DNA of 64,000 bases, from positions 124,001 through 188,000 of the forward strand of contig NZ_MDJS01000001.1 in the NCBI RefSeq assembly GCF_001705515.1, written 5' to 3'. Origin of the DNA: Mucilaginibacter sp. PPCGB 2223 (lineage in GTDB: Bacteria > Bacteroidota > Bacteroidia > Sphingobacteriales > Sphingobacteriaceae). The translations under genes were made by a program, and so were the position numbers. This document shows, one piece after another, positions 43,543 to 51,449 of the stretch; position 1 is the stretch's first letter, and each line of letters begins with the position of its first letter. Below the pieces are notes generated by a model. That model searched no databases and was not told the origin of the DNA. It worked only from the letters and a program-made list of their open reading frames with translations.

Positions 43543-43613
43543 TGAAGCCGGAAGCGAGAAGCTTTTTGTCGCTAACATAGTACTTCTTGCTTGAAGCATC
43601 CTGCCTCAAGCTA
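43543..43613. repeat. 7-bp-period inverted array H13 after holA
   Basis: The left arm (43543-43564) has GAAGCCG, GAAGCGA, GAAGCTT. The right arm (43582-43613), read on the minus strand, gives GCTTGAG, GCAGGAT, GCTTCAA, GCAAGAA; consensus GCNNGAA on both sides. It shares TCCTGCCTCAAGCT with H7. It starts 10 bases after the holA stop. Confidence 0.78.
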
Positions 43614-43729
43614 ATATTGTCCGCTAATTAGTCCAATATTAATTTCTGAAAGTGCCTTAACCGGCTGTATTTGTGCTTTTTATTTGTGGTACGGCTATTG
43701 AATAACCCTATTAATAAAATTTGGTCACT

Positions 43730-43942
43730 ATGAAAAAAATAGCATTATTGTTAGCCCTGGCTGTTGCGTCAGCAGGCGCTTTCGCTCAGCAAAAAGTAGT
43801 TAAGGACGAGGTTAAAACTAAAAAAACAACTACTGTGGGTCAAAAAGTTCATAATGTTTTTAGCAAGCACAAACATTACAGTGGTACTAAAACCAAACAT
43901 GTAGTTAAGAAAGAGAAAAGTGCAACGGTTAAACCAAGTTAA
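43730..43942 (+). CDS. small secreted lysine-rich protein
   Basis: 70 residues from ATG 43730 (MKKIALLLALAVASAGAFAQ), a clean signal peptide cut after AFAQ. The mature 50 residues are rich in Lys, Thr, Val and His (KTKKTTTVGQKVHN, KHKHYSGTKTKHVVKKEK), with no folded-domain pattern. A TTG at 43721 would add three residues. I do not recognise it; a basic periplasmic or surface peptide is all that can be said. A terminator follows it directly. Confidence 0.7.
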   Translation: MKKIALLLALAVASAGAFAQQKVVKDEVKTKKTTTVGQKVHNVFSKHKHYSGTKTKHVVKKEKSATVKPS

Positions 43943-43949
43943 ATAAATT

Positions 43950-43969
43950 GCCCCTAAAGGGGCTTTTTT
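43950..43969 (+). terminator. terminator of the small secreted protein gene
   Basis: GCCCC (43950-43954), loop TAAA, GGGGC (43959-43963) and T6 (43964-43969), directly after the stop codon; the T-run overlaps the end of the convergent haemoglobin gene. Confidence 0.8.
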
Positions 43970-44348
43970 ATTGCCTTTTCTGCAAGATCTTCGCAATCAT
44001 AACTTTTGCGATATTATTTGCGCGATGCCTGGCTTCATCTGCAATAGGCCCCGTAAAATACCGATCTACTGTTATCTGCCACAAAAACAACCACCGGTTA
44101 AACTGATTTTCGTTCAATTCGCTCAACCGGTCTATTTCCAGATGTACTTTCACAGGGTTACCATGGTAATGGTGCGTGCCCAGCAAAATATCTTCCCAAA
44201 AATTAGCGATAACGGGCAAGTGAGTTGCCAGGTCGAGATGTGTTATTTCGGTAAAAATAAACCCGATTACGTCATCAGCGAAGGCACGTTCGTAAAATTT
44301 AGTTAACAGAGATTCAATATCTGTTCGGGAGGCAATGTCGGCAGGCAT
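43968..44348 (-). CDS. group III truncated haemoglobin
   Basis: 126 residues. RTDIESLLTKFYERAFADDV and FTEITHLDLATHLPVIANFW, then LLGTHHYHGNPVKVHLEIDR and FNRWLFLWQITVDRYFTGP, follow group III truncated haemoglobins such as Campylobacter Ctb: F-x-D in helix A/B, W-E-D-I-L-L, and the proximal His in the V-H-L segment before F-x-R-W-L-x-L-W. It is thought to bind O2 or NO and to take part in nitrosative stress or redox sensing. It is the gene downstream of the PAS kinase by 12 bases, which could mean co-transcription. Confidence 0.88.
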   Translation of the reverse strand: MPADIASRTDIESLLTKFYERAFADDVIGFIFTEITHLDLATHLPVIANFWEDILLGTHHYHGNPVKVHLEIDRLSELNENQFNRWLFLWQITVDRYFTGPIADEARHRANNIAKVMIAKILQKRQ

Positions 44349-44360
44349 GCGGTAAAGTTA

Positions 44361-46190
44361 CTATTCTTTACCTACTTTCACCCCCGCTTTGGTTAACCAT
44401 TCAATCGCGCTTTTTTTATCGCCAAAGGTTTTAATGGTGATGGGGCCATTAATATTTTGGATTGTCTGGTCGGCAGCCATACGGCTAAACGTGCTGGGCG
44501 AATAGATCCAGGCCAGATGCGTTAATCCGGCCTTTTCGAGCATCGGGAAACACTCTTTTATCACCCATTGTACAGCATCGGCCCAGGTGCCCATTACTTT
44601 CAGATTATCGTTTAATAATAAAGGACAGTGGTATTCAATAAGCCCCTCGATTATTTTTGTGCAACCCCGTTTAACCGTCTGGAAGTTTTGAAAGCCCCTC
44701 CAGTTTGCATACACATATTTACCGTCTTCATCATAAGTTACGCTAATGCCTGTATCATGATAGGCCGAAATAACCGGTGTCCCATAGTTTTTAATGGCCG
44801 AAAAGTTTGAAAAAGGCAGGCGTAAACTAAAAGTCGAACCCTTTCCCTCCTCACTTTCTACCCATATCGAACCATTATGCTTCCTTATAATTTCGGCTAC
44901 TTTGTATAAGCCACTGGTACCACTACGGGTTATTTCGCGGTTAGCTAAGTTGGCACATAGTTTATTAAGCGTATAATGTGGTATGCCTGCGCCAAAATCC
45001 TGTATCGAAAATATCAGGCTTTGTTCTATCACTTCCGTCCGTAAAATAATATTGCTTGCAGCGGTCGAATATTTAACAGCGTTATCGATCAGGCATTCCA
45101 AAGCTATTTTTATCCGGGTTTTATTACCATAAAAACTTGAGTCTTTAGTCAGCTCCATCATCATGGTGTTTTTTACTCCTTGCGATTGGAGTTTTGCCAC
45201 AATTTCTTTCACCAGTTCGTTAAAAGCAAAATCCTTCATTTCGTACGAGATTCCGTACAATTCATCCTCATCATTAACCTTTTTGTTGACTTGCCTAACC
45301 GCCTCGTCAAGCTCCATGCTACAGTCGTAAATGTATTTACTGATCTGTTTATACTCTTCGGGGCTTGCCGCCTCGTCTTTAATTAAGCTGGCCAGGCCAA
45401 GCAGGGTGGCAATAGGTTTTCTGATCAAGTGTGAGTTGAGGTACGACACCTCTTTCATCTGGTCTATTTTTTCCAGTAGTTTTTCCTCGGCTATTTTTTT
45501 TTCGGTGATATCCCTAAAATGTACCGTTAACCCATCCGGAGTTGCATACCCGTAAATGGCGAACCATTTTTGCACGGGCCAGAAATAGCCCGTAAACTCA
45601 ACATTAATGCCCGATTTTAGCGATGAGTGCATATAATTGTAAAAATCTGTATCGATAACTTCCGGAAAGGTTGTCCATAAGTTATTGCCAATAACCTGTT
45701 CTTTGCTGTAACCGATCAGGTTTTCAGCAGCGTTGTTCCAGTAGGTTACGTTAAAATCAAAATCAGTTTGAAAAAAGCCTATCGATGTACTTTCTAATAT
45801 GCGGTCAAGCTTATTCCGCGTACTATCAAGTTTATTTCTTATTTCTTTTTCGCTATTGATGTTGTGCGCATAGGCCAGGCGTGCCCGCACGTCCTGGTAC
45901 GCTATCAGGAATGATACCAATTCGACATAAAGTATTTTTTTGTCTTTGGTAATATGTTGCAGCTCGCGGATATTTAAGCCGTTTCCTTTGATCTCCGATA
46001 GTGTCTGTTCTAAATCAGGTTTGCTTTTGTCGGCCCGCAAATCCCAGATGGTGAGGTTTAAAAATTCTTCTTTGGTATATCCGTATTGTTGCAGGGCAGC
46101 GGTATTCACTTCCAGCATTTGCAGACTGTTGGTGTCAAATATCCACATGGGTTGCGGATTAGAATAGAATAGAAAATCAAAATTCGTCAT
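44361..46190 (-). CDS. PAS-domain histidine kinase with C-terminal STAS-like domain
   Basis: 609 residues, soluble. PAS domain 1 is at about 1-110 (NPQPMWIFDTNSLQMLEVN), PAS domain 2 at about 125-230 (ILESTSIGFFQTDFDFNVTY), then a coiled coil. The phospho-acceptor H254 lies in YLNSHLIRKPIATLLGLASL, a relaxed H-box with an R-x-P turn. The HATPase domain has N370 (ECLIDNAVKYS), QDFGAGIP and KGSTFSLRLPF. From about 470 to the end is a SpoIIAA/STAS-like domain (GKYVYANWRGFQNFQT; LKVMGTWADAVQWVI; FGDKKSAIEWL). A kinase ending in this domain is unusual. It is possibly co-transcribed with the truncated haemoglobin gene, which would fit a redox or gas signal. Confidence 0.88.
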   Translation of the reverse strand: MTNFDFLFYSNPQPMWIFDTNSLQMLEVNTAALQQYGYTKEEFLNLTIWDLRADKSKPDLEQTLSEIKGNGLNIRELQHITKDKKILYVELVSFLIAYQDVRARLAYAHNINSEKEIRNKLDSTRNKLDRILESTSIGFFQTDFDFNVTYWNNAAENLIGYSKEQVIGNNLWTTFPEVIDTDFYNYMHSSLKSGINVEFTGYFWPVQKWFAIYGYATPDGLTVHFRDITEKKIAEEKLLEKIDQMKEVSYLNSHLIRKPIATLLGLASLIKDEAASPEEYKQISKYIYDCSMELDEAVRQVNKKVNDEDELYGISYEMKDFAFNELVKEIVAKLQSQGVKNTMMMELTKDSSFYGNKTRIKIALECLIDNAVKYSTAASNIILRTEVIEQSLIFSIQDFGAGIPHYTLNKLCANLANREITRSGTSGLYKVAEIIRKHNGSIWVESEEGKGSTFSLRLPFSNFSAIKNYGTPVISAYHDTGISVTYDEDGKYVYANWRGFQNFQTVKRGCTKIIEGLIEYHCPLLLNDNLKVMGTWADAVQWVIKECFPMLEKAGLTHLAWIYSPSTFSRMAADQTIQNINGPITIKTFGDKKSAIEWLTKAGVKVGKE

Positions 46191-46482
46191 CTGTTCAGTC
46201 TAAAGCTAAGGAAGGTTAAAATATTACTGCATCATATGACTGCCATTTTCCCATTAACAGAGCAGTTTACAGAAAAATAATGCCTAAGGACTTCTGTAAT
46301 ACAATGTAAGCAAGTAAATTAACAAATCAGCTTATTTGGAGATAAATATTTTGAGTATTGTTGCCGCTTCTCAACATACTACATACTATAAAAATAATTA
46401 CAGTTCTGCTTGCCGGGCATAGGATAACAGTTTTTAAGCCACAAACTAAATGCCTAAATTAGCAGCACAAAACTCTTACTAC
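46191..46482. other. intergenic region between the PAS kinase and the EVE gene
   Basis: About 290 bases of AT-rich DNA separate these divergent genes. It would hold both promoters, but I see no convincing TTTG-TAnnTTTG pair and no repeat arm. Confidence 0.4.
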
Positions 46483-46887
46483 ATGCAATATTGGCTCGTC
46501 AAATCCGAACCTGTAAAATACAGCTGGGAAAAATTTAATAAGGATGGCCGCACCTTTTGGGATGGGGTGCGCAACTACCAGGCACGCAACAACCTGCGCG
46601 ATATGCGCGAAGGCGACCTGGTGTTGTTTTATCATAGTAATGATGGTAAAGAAGTTGTCGGCATAGCCAAAGTAGTTAAAGAAAGCTACCAGGATCCAAC
46701 CACGACCGATCCGAACTGGGTGGTGGTCGACTTGTCGCCGGTAGAAACACTGAGAAAGCCAGTTACTCTCGAAACGATCAAGGCTGATCCTAAACTTGCC
46801 AATATCCATCTGGTGCGCCAGGGCAGGTTGTCGGTAATGTCATTAAAGCCCGAAGAGTTTGACAGGATAGTGGAGTTAGGGAGCTAA
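46483..46887 (+). CDS. EVE domain protein
   Basis: 134 residues from ATG 46483 (MQYWLVKSEPVKYSWEKF); ATG 46450 would add 11 less typical residues. Y-W-L-V-K-S-E-P...W-D-G-V-R-N-Y-Q-A-R-N-N-L-R-D-M-x-x-G-D is the EVE signature, followed by YHSNDGKEVVGIAKVVKESY and PTTTDPNWVVVDL. EVE domains are PUA-related and bind modified bases in DNA or RNA. In many genomes this form is a housekeeping gene of unknown target. The stop is immediately followed by array H14. Confidence 0.9.
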   Translation: MQYWLVKSEPVKYSWEKFNKDGRTFWDGVRNYQARNNLRDMREGDLVLFYHSNDGKEVVGIAKVVKESYQDPTTTDPNWVVVDLSPVETLRKPVTLETIKADPKLANIHLVRQGRLSVMSLKPEEFDRIVELGS

Positions 46888-46964
46888 AAGCTTAAAGCAT
46901 AAAGCCGAAAGCAAAAAGTATTCATGAACAGCCTGAGCTTTAAGCTTTCTGCTTTCAGCTCAAA
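46886..46964. repeat. 7-bp-period inverted array H14 before the ABC-F gene
   Basis: The left arm (46886-46920) reads AAAAGCT, TAAAGCA, TAAAGCC, GAAAGCA, AAAAGTA. The right arm (46935-46964) reads GAGCTTT, AAGCTTT, CTGCTTT, CAGCTCA, the reverse complement. It begins inside the EVE stop codon region and ends 4 bases before the -7 box of the ABC-F gene. Confidence 0.9.
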
Positions 46965-46968
46965 ATCG

Positions 46969-46976
46969 TACCTTTG
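46969..46976 (+). promoter_or_regulatory. -7 promoter box of the ABC-F gene
   Basis: TACCTTTG matches TAnnTTTG and ends 7 bases before the ATG at 46984. The -33 zone lies in array H14. Confidence 0.5.
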
Positions 46977-46983
46977 CGGCCAA

Positions 46984-48903
46984 ATGATCGCTATAAATAA
47001 CCTGACGTTCGAGATTGGTGCAAGGGCCCTTTACGATGAAGCCAACTGGCACATCAAACCCGGTGAAAAAATTGGTTTGATAGGTGCGAACGGTACCGGC
47101 AAAACCACTTTGTTAAAAATTATCGTGGGCGAATATAAGCCTACTTCGGGTACGATATCCAAATCGAAAGACCTGGCCATGGGCTACCTCAACCAGGACC
47201 TGCTTTCGTATTCATCTGATAAAAGTATTCTGCATGTGGCCATGGAAGCTTTTGAGCGCCAGAACCAGCTGCATACCGAAATTGAAAACCTGCTCAAAAA
47301 ACTCGAGACAGATTATAGCGAAGACCTGCTGCATAAGCTGAGTGACAAGCAAACCGAGTTTGAAGCCCTGGATGGCTACAACATCGAATACAAAGCGCAC
47401 GAAATTTTAGCCGGTTTGGGTTTCAGCGAAGAAGATACGCATCGCAAGCTCAGCACCTTTTCGGGTGGTTGGCGCATGCGCGTGATGCTGGCTAAGATAC
47501 TTTTACAGGCTCCGGATATCCTGCTGCTGGATGAGCCTACCAACCACCTTGACTTACCGTCCATCCAATGGCTGGAAGAGTATTTAAAAGCCTTTGAAGG
47601 CGCTGTGGTGATCGTATCGCACGACAGGTGGTTTTTAGATAAGGTGATTAACCGTACTGTCGAATCCCGCAAAGGTAAATTAACCGTTTACGCAGGTAAC
47701 TACTCCTTTTATTTAGAAGAGAAAGCTTTACGCGAAGAGATACAAAAAGGCGAGTTTAAAAACCAGCAGGCCAAAATACGCCAGGAGGAACGTTTGATCG
47801 AGCGTTTCCGTGCCAAGGCATCGAAAGCCAAAATGGCACAATCGCGTATCAAAATGCTCGATAAAATGGAGCGTGTTGAGGATGTGGACGATGATAACCC
47901 GTCGGTAAACTTCAGCTTCCGTTTCACTAAGCAGTCGGGCCGGCATGTGATCACTTTAGAAGATATCAGCAAAAGCTATCCGAACCTGAGCATCCTGGAG
48001 CATACCGAAGCCGTGATCGAAAAAGGGGATAAGATTGCCCTGATCGGTGCGAACGGTAAAGGTAAATCAACTTTACTTCGCATTATCGCTGATGCTGATA
48101 AGGATTTTACCGGTAAGATGGTTACCGGCCATAATGTTACCGAAACCTTCTTTGCGCAGCACCAGTTAGAGTCGCTGCATTTGGAGAACGAGATACTGCA
48201 GGAACTGCAATCATTTGCGCCCAAGCATACCGATACCGAGCTGCGCTCCATATTAGGTTCGTTCCTGTTCACTGGCGATGATGTGTTTAAAAAGATCAAG
48301 GTACTTTCGGGTGGCGAAAAATCGCGCGTGGCATTGGCTAAAGCGCTTACCGCCGATGCTAACTTCCTGATCCTCGATGAGCCTACCAACCACCTGGATA
48401 TCCAATCGGTAAATATTTTAATCCAGGCTTTGCAGCAGTACGAGGGTACTTTCATCGCCGTATCGCACGACAGGTATTTCCTGGATAATGTGGCCAATAA
48501 GATCTGGTTCATCGAAGATAAAAAGATCAAGCAGTACCCGGGCACTTATGCCGAGTTTGATGAATGGTATGCCAAACGTAAGTTGCAACCGAAAATAGAA
48601 CTGCCGGCGGCTCCGAAAAAGGAAGAGAAAAAAGAACCGGTTAAAGAGCAAAACCCATCGGAAGATAAAACCAAACAGCTAAAAAAGCTAAACGGCGATT
48701 TGGCCCGAATGGAAGAGAAGATAGCCGAATTGGAAAAAGCCATCAGAGAGTTGGAGAATAAGCTGGCCGAAGACGGCGTTTATAATGACGCGGCCAGATC
48801 GAAAGAGGTAAACGCATCGTATCAGCAAAAAAAGGATGAACTGGCTAAGGTACAGGATGAATGGGAAGCGCTGGCTGAGCAGATCATGGAGCTGGAAGCG
48901 TAA
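46984..48903 (+). CDS. ABC-F family ATPase
   Basis: 639 residues from ATG 46984 (MIAINNLTFEIGARAL); an ATG at 46924 would translate array H14. Two ABC domains are seen: Walker A GANGTGKTT with signature FSGGWRMR and Walker B LLLDEPTNHLD, then a P-site linker, and Walker A GANGKGKST with LSGGEKSR and LILDEPTNHLD. The C-terminal 90 residues are a charged coiled coil (KQLKKLNGDLARMEEKIAEL). There are no membrane helices. ABC-F proteins act on ribosomes; Uup/EttA-type roles or antibiotic protection cannot be told apart here. Confidence 0.92.
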   Translation: MIAINNLTFEIGARALYDEANWHIKPGEKIGLIGANGTGKTTLLKIIVGEYKPTSGTISKSKDLAMGYLNQDLLSYSSDKSILHVAMEAFERQNQLHTEIENLLKKLETDYSEDLLHKLSDKQTEFEALDGYNIEYKAHEILAGLGFSEEDTHRKLSTFSGGWRMRVMLAKILLQAPDILLLDEPTNHLDLPSIQWLEEYLKAFEGAVVIVSHDRWFLDKVINRTVESRKGKLTVYAGNYSFYLEEKALREEIQKGEFKNQQAKIRQEERLIERFRAKASKAKMAQSRIKMLDKMERVEDVDDDNPSVNFSFRFTKQSGRHVITLEDISKSYPNLSILEHTEAVIEKGDKIALIGANGKGKSTLLRIIADADKDFTGKMVTGHNVTETFFAQHQLESLHLENEILQELQSFAPKHTDTELRSILGSFLFTGDDVFKKIKVLSGGEKSRVALAKALTADANFLILDEPTNHLDIQSVNILIQALQQYEGTFIAVSHDRYFLDNVANKIWFIEDKKIKQYPGTYAEFDEWYAKRKLQPKIELPAAPKKEEKKEPVKEQNPSEDKTKQLKKLNGDLARMEEKIAELEKAIRELENKLAEDGVYNDAARSKEVNASYQQKKDELAKVQDEWEALAEQIMELEA

Positions 48904-48989
48904 GCCCCACCCAACCCTCCCCGGTAGGGAGGGCTTTAAAAAAGTATACAAGTAAAGTCTCCCCTACCGGGGGAGATTTAGAGGGGGCC
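48904..48989. repeat. GC-rich paired repeat G2 between the ABC-F and T9SS plug genes
   Basis: The left arm begins GCCCCACCCAACCCTCCCC and folds back with GGTAGGGAGGG. The right arm ends GGGGGAGATTTAGAGGGGGC. CCCCGGTAGGG and CCCTACCGGGG are complementary, so the arms can pair over about 11 bp. Similar ends occur in G1 at 1792-1869. Confidence 0.65.
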
Positions 48990-48994
48990 TATAT

Positions 48995-50257
48995 ATGATG
49001 AAAAACTATCTGATCCTGCTGCTTTCCAGCATTAGCTTCAATGCCTTTGCCCAGCAGCCGTACGATGATTACGTTTACCAGCCGTCCATCAAAACCATAC
49101 AGTTTTACAATAAAAACAAAGAGCAATCATTTCCGGAGATCGCTTTGGGTTCGAACGAGCAATTGCTGCTGTCGTTTGATGATCTGCGCTCAACCAGCCG
49201 TAATCTTACTTATACCATCGAACATTGCGATGCCGAATGGAATTCATCAAGGCTGTCGCCAACCGAGTACCTGCAAAGCTTTACCGAGGACCGTATAAAT
49301 GAGTATCGTTACTCCACCAATACCATCCAAAAGTATGTGCATTATGAGCTTACGTTGCCTAACTTCAGCATCGTACCTAAGCTTTCGGGCAATTATATTT
49401 TAAAGGTTTTCGAGGATGGCGATCAGTCGAAGCAGGTTTTCACCCGCCGGTTTTACGTGGTAGACAGCAAAGTTTCTATTGGTGCAGAGGTAGTGGCGTC
49501 ATATAACAATACGTTAAGACAATCGAACCAGAAGCTAAACATCCAGGTAAACTACGGTAGCCTGGTGGTACAGAACCCGTTTAATGATATCCGTTTGCTG
49601 GTGCTTCAAAACGGCCGGACGGATAAATCGCAAACCAATTCCAAACCTTTTAATGTGCGCGGTACCCAGTTGTTGTATACCGATTTTGCCACTAACGATT
49701 TTACCGGTGGTAACGAGTTTCGTCATTTTGATTTGCGATCGTTGCGGCTGAATTCCGAAAGAGTAGGGAAGATATACCGGGATACGGCAAATATGGTGGT
49801 GCTGATAGGCGACCCTAACCGGGATGCGCCATCGTATACCTTTCAGTATGATAACGACGGCAGTTTTTTTATTTTGAACCAGGACGGGCGCGACCCGCGT
49901 ACCGATGCCGATTACGTGCATGTTTATTTTAGCCTGGCGGGCAATAAATCGGCATCCGAAGGTGCGGCATACATCGTTGGTAAATTCAATAACTATAGGC
50001 TGGATGAACATAGCCGCATGGATTATGATCCCGGCAAGGGCCGTTTTTATACCGATCAATACCTCAAACAAGGGGTTTACGATTACGAATATATCTGGGT
50101 GCCCAAGGCAAGCGCTGTGCCCGACGACACGACTTTTGAAGGCTCGTACTTTGAAACCGAAAATGATTACCAGGTGCTGGTGTACTACCGCCGCACCGGC
50201 GCCCGCTGGGACGAACTGGTAGGGTATCGTTTATTGAATACAACAAATAGGAGATAA
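48995..50257 (+). CDS. type IX secretion system plug protein (DUF5103)
   Basis: 420 residues with a signal peptide ([18 protein letters not shown]). The family signature is visible: [60 protein letters not shown], and [20 protein letters not shown]. In the SprA translocon structure, Plug blocks the open lateral gate or pore in the resting state. The C-terminal half has further beta domains ([12 protein letters not shown]). No other T9SS genes are in this window, which is usual since plug is often unlinked. Confidence 0.88.
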   Translation: MMKNYLILLLSSISFNAFAQQPYDDYVYQPSIKTIQFYNKNKEQSFPEIALGSNEQLLLSFDDLRSTSRNLTYTIEHCDAEWNSSRLSPTEYLQSFTEDRINEYRYSTNTIQKYVHYELTLPNFSIVPKLSGNYILKVFEDGDQSKQVFTRRFYVVDSKVSIGAEVVASYNNTLRQSNQKLNIQVNYGSLVVQNPFNDIRLLVLQNGRTDKSQTNSKPFNVRGTQLLYTDFATNDFTGGNEFRHFDLRSLRLNSERVGKIYRDTANMVVLIGDPNRDAPSYTFQYDNDGSFFILNQDGRDPRTDADYVHVYFSLAGNKSASEGAAYIVGKFNNYRLDEHSRMDYDPGKGRFYTDQYLKQGVYDYEYIWVPKASAVPDDTTFEGSYFETENDYQVLVYYRRTGARWDELVGYRLLNTTNRR

Positions 50258-50264
50258 ATCCTTA

Positions 50265-50786
50265 TTACCTTCCGCTCAACGGATCAAAAAATAAGGCTTT
50301 TAACTCGGTAGCGTCGTCCGCTTTCATACGCCCGGCCAAAACCAAACGCAATTGCCTGCGGCGTAAGGCTCCGGCAAATAAGGCCTTGTCTTCTTCCGTC
50401 TCAGGTATAAGTTCGGGTACTTTTACTGTATTGCCCTCCTTATCTAAAGCTACAAAGGTGTAGTATGCCTCGTTACTTTTATTACGTGTGCCCGAGGGAA
50501 TGTTTTGCGCCCATACATCAAGGCGTACTTCCACCGACGTATTAAAAGCGCGGGTAACTTTCGATTCAATACTGATCACATCTCCCAGTTTGATCGGCGA
50601 TTGGAACGATACATTATCGACTGAGGCGGTCACTACAATGCGGTTACAATGTTTTTGCGCGGCAATGGCCGCCGCGATGTCCATCCAGTGCAGTAATCGC
50701 CCACCCATCAGGTTGTTCAGCGTATTGGTATCGTTGGGTAATACCAATTCATTCATTATGGTATGCGAGTCTTTGGGTGTCTTCAT
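50265..50786 (-). CDS. hotdog-fold acyl-CoA thioesterase
   Basis: 173 residues from ATG 50786 (MKTPKDSHTIMNELVLPNDT); an upstream ATG at 50825 adds 13 residues. LPNDTNTLNNLMGGRLLHWM carries the catalytic Asn/Asp and glycine turn of the BFIT/YciA-type hotdog family, and ASVDNVSFQSPIKLGDVISI and S-N-E-A-Y-Y-T-F-V-A-L follow. It hydrolyses acyl-CoAs to free acids; the chain length is unknown. The gene converges with the T9SS plug gene, 7 bases apart. Confidence 0.88.
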   Translation of the reverse strand: MKTPKDSHTIMNELVLPNDTNTLNNLMGGRLLHWMDIAAAIAAQKHCNRIVVTASVDNVSFQSPIKLGDVISIESKVTRAFNTSVEVRLDVWAQNIPSGTRNKSNEAYYTFVALDKEGNTVKVPELIPETEEDKALFAGALRRRQLRLVLAGRMKADDATELKALFFDPLSGR

Positions 50787-50884
50787 GCTATTGCTTTGCA
50801 CAAAGATAGTATTTACGCGAAGCATAAATGGTTTTGGTGGTCGGAATATTCAAACATAAGCTATCTTAGTGCGTATTTAACATT

Positions 50885-51406
50885 ATGGATAAGCGAATAA
50901 AAGTGGTACAGGGCGATATCACCAAACAGCAGGTTGATGCCATTGTAAACGCGGCCAACAGCAGCCTGATGGGCGGCGGCGGTGTTGATGGCGCTATCCA
51001 CCGGGCGGGCGGAAAAGCTATATTGGAAGAATGTATTAAGATAGTCGACAGGCAGGGGCGTTGCAAAACCGGCGAAGCCGTGATCACTACAGGCGGCAAC
51101 CTGCCGGCCAAATATGTCATCCATACCGTGGGCCCGATCTGGAACAAGGGCAATGCAAAGCAAAACCAGTTGCTGGCTAATTGCTATCGTAACAGCCTGA
51201 AATTGGCAGTGGGTAATAATGCTAAAACCATCGCTTTCCCGAATATCAGTACGGGTGTTTACCGTTTCCCTAAAGAGGAAGCAGCACAGATCGCTATTGA
51301 TACAGTTAATGAGTTTTTATCACGCAACGATACACTTACAGAAGTGGTTTTTGTTTGTTTTGATAAAGAGAATTATCAGATATATGCAGATATCTTAAAG
51401 TCTTAG
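50885..51406 (+). CDS. macro-domain protein (O-acetyl-ADP-ribose deacetylase type)
   Basis: 173 residues. [57 protein letters not shown], and [20 protein letters not shown] are the MacroD/YmdB signature, including the Asn and Asp that activate water. Such enzymes remove O-acetyl from ADP-ribose or ADP-ribose from proteins. No sirtuin gene is adjacent. Confidence 0.93.
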   Translation: MDKRIKVVQGDITKQQVDAIVNAANSSLMGGGGVDGAIHRAGGKAILEECIKIVDRQGRCKTGEAVITTGGNLPAKYVIHTVGPIWNKGNAKQNQLLANCYRNSLKLAVGNNAKTIAFPNISTGVYRFPKEEAAQIAIDTVNEFLSRNDTLTEVVFVCFDKENYQIYADILKS

Positions 51407-51411
51407 GCGGT

Positions 51412-51443
51412 CATTTGCGCATCTGCACATCCCCTCATCTGTG
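51412..51443. repeat. 8-bp-period array E2
   Basis: Units CATTTGCG, CATCTGCA, CATCCCCT, CATCTGTG lie between convergent stops. The reverse complement carries GCAGATG and GCAAATG as in E1 (33981-34016), so the two belong to one family. Confidence 0.6.
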
Positions 51444-51449
51444 TATTAC

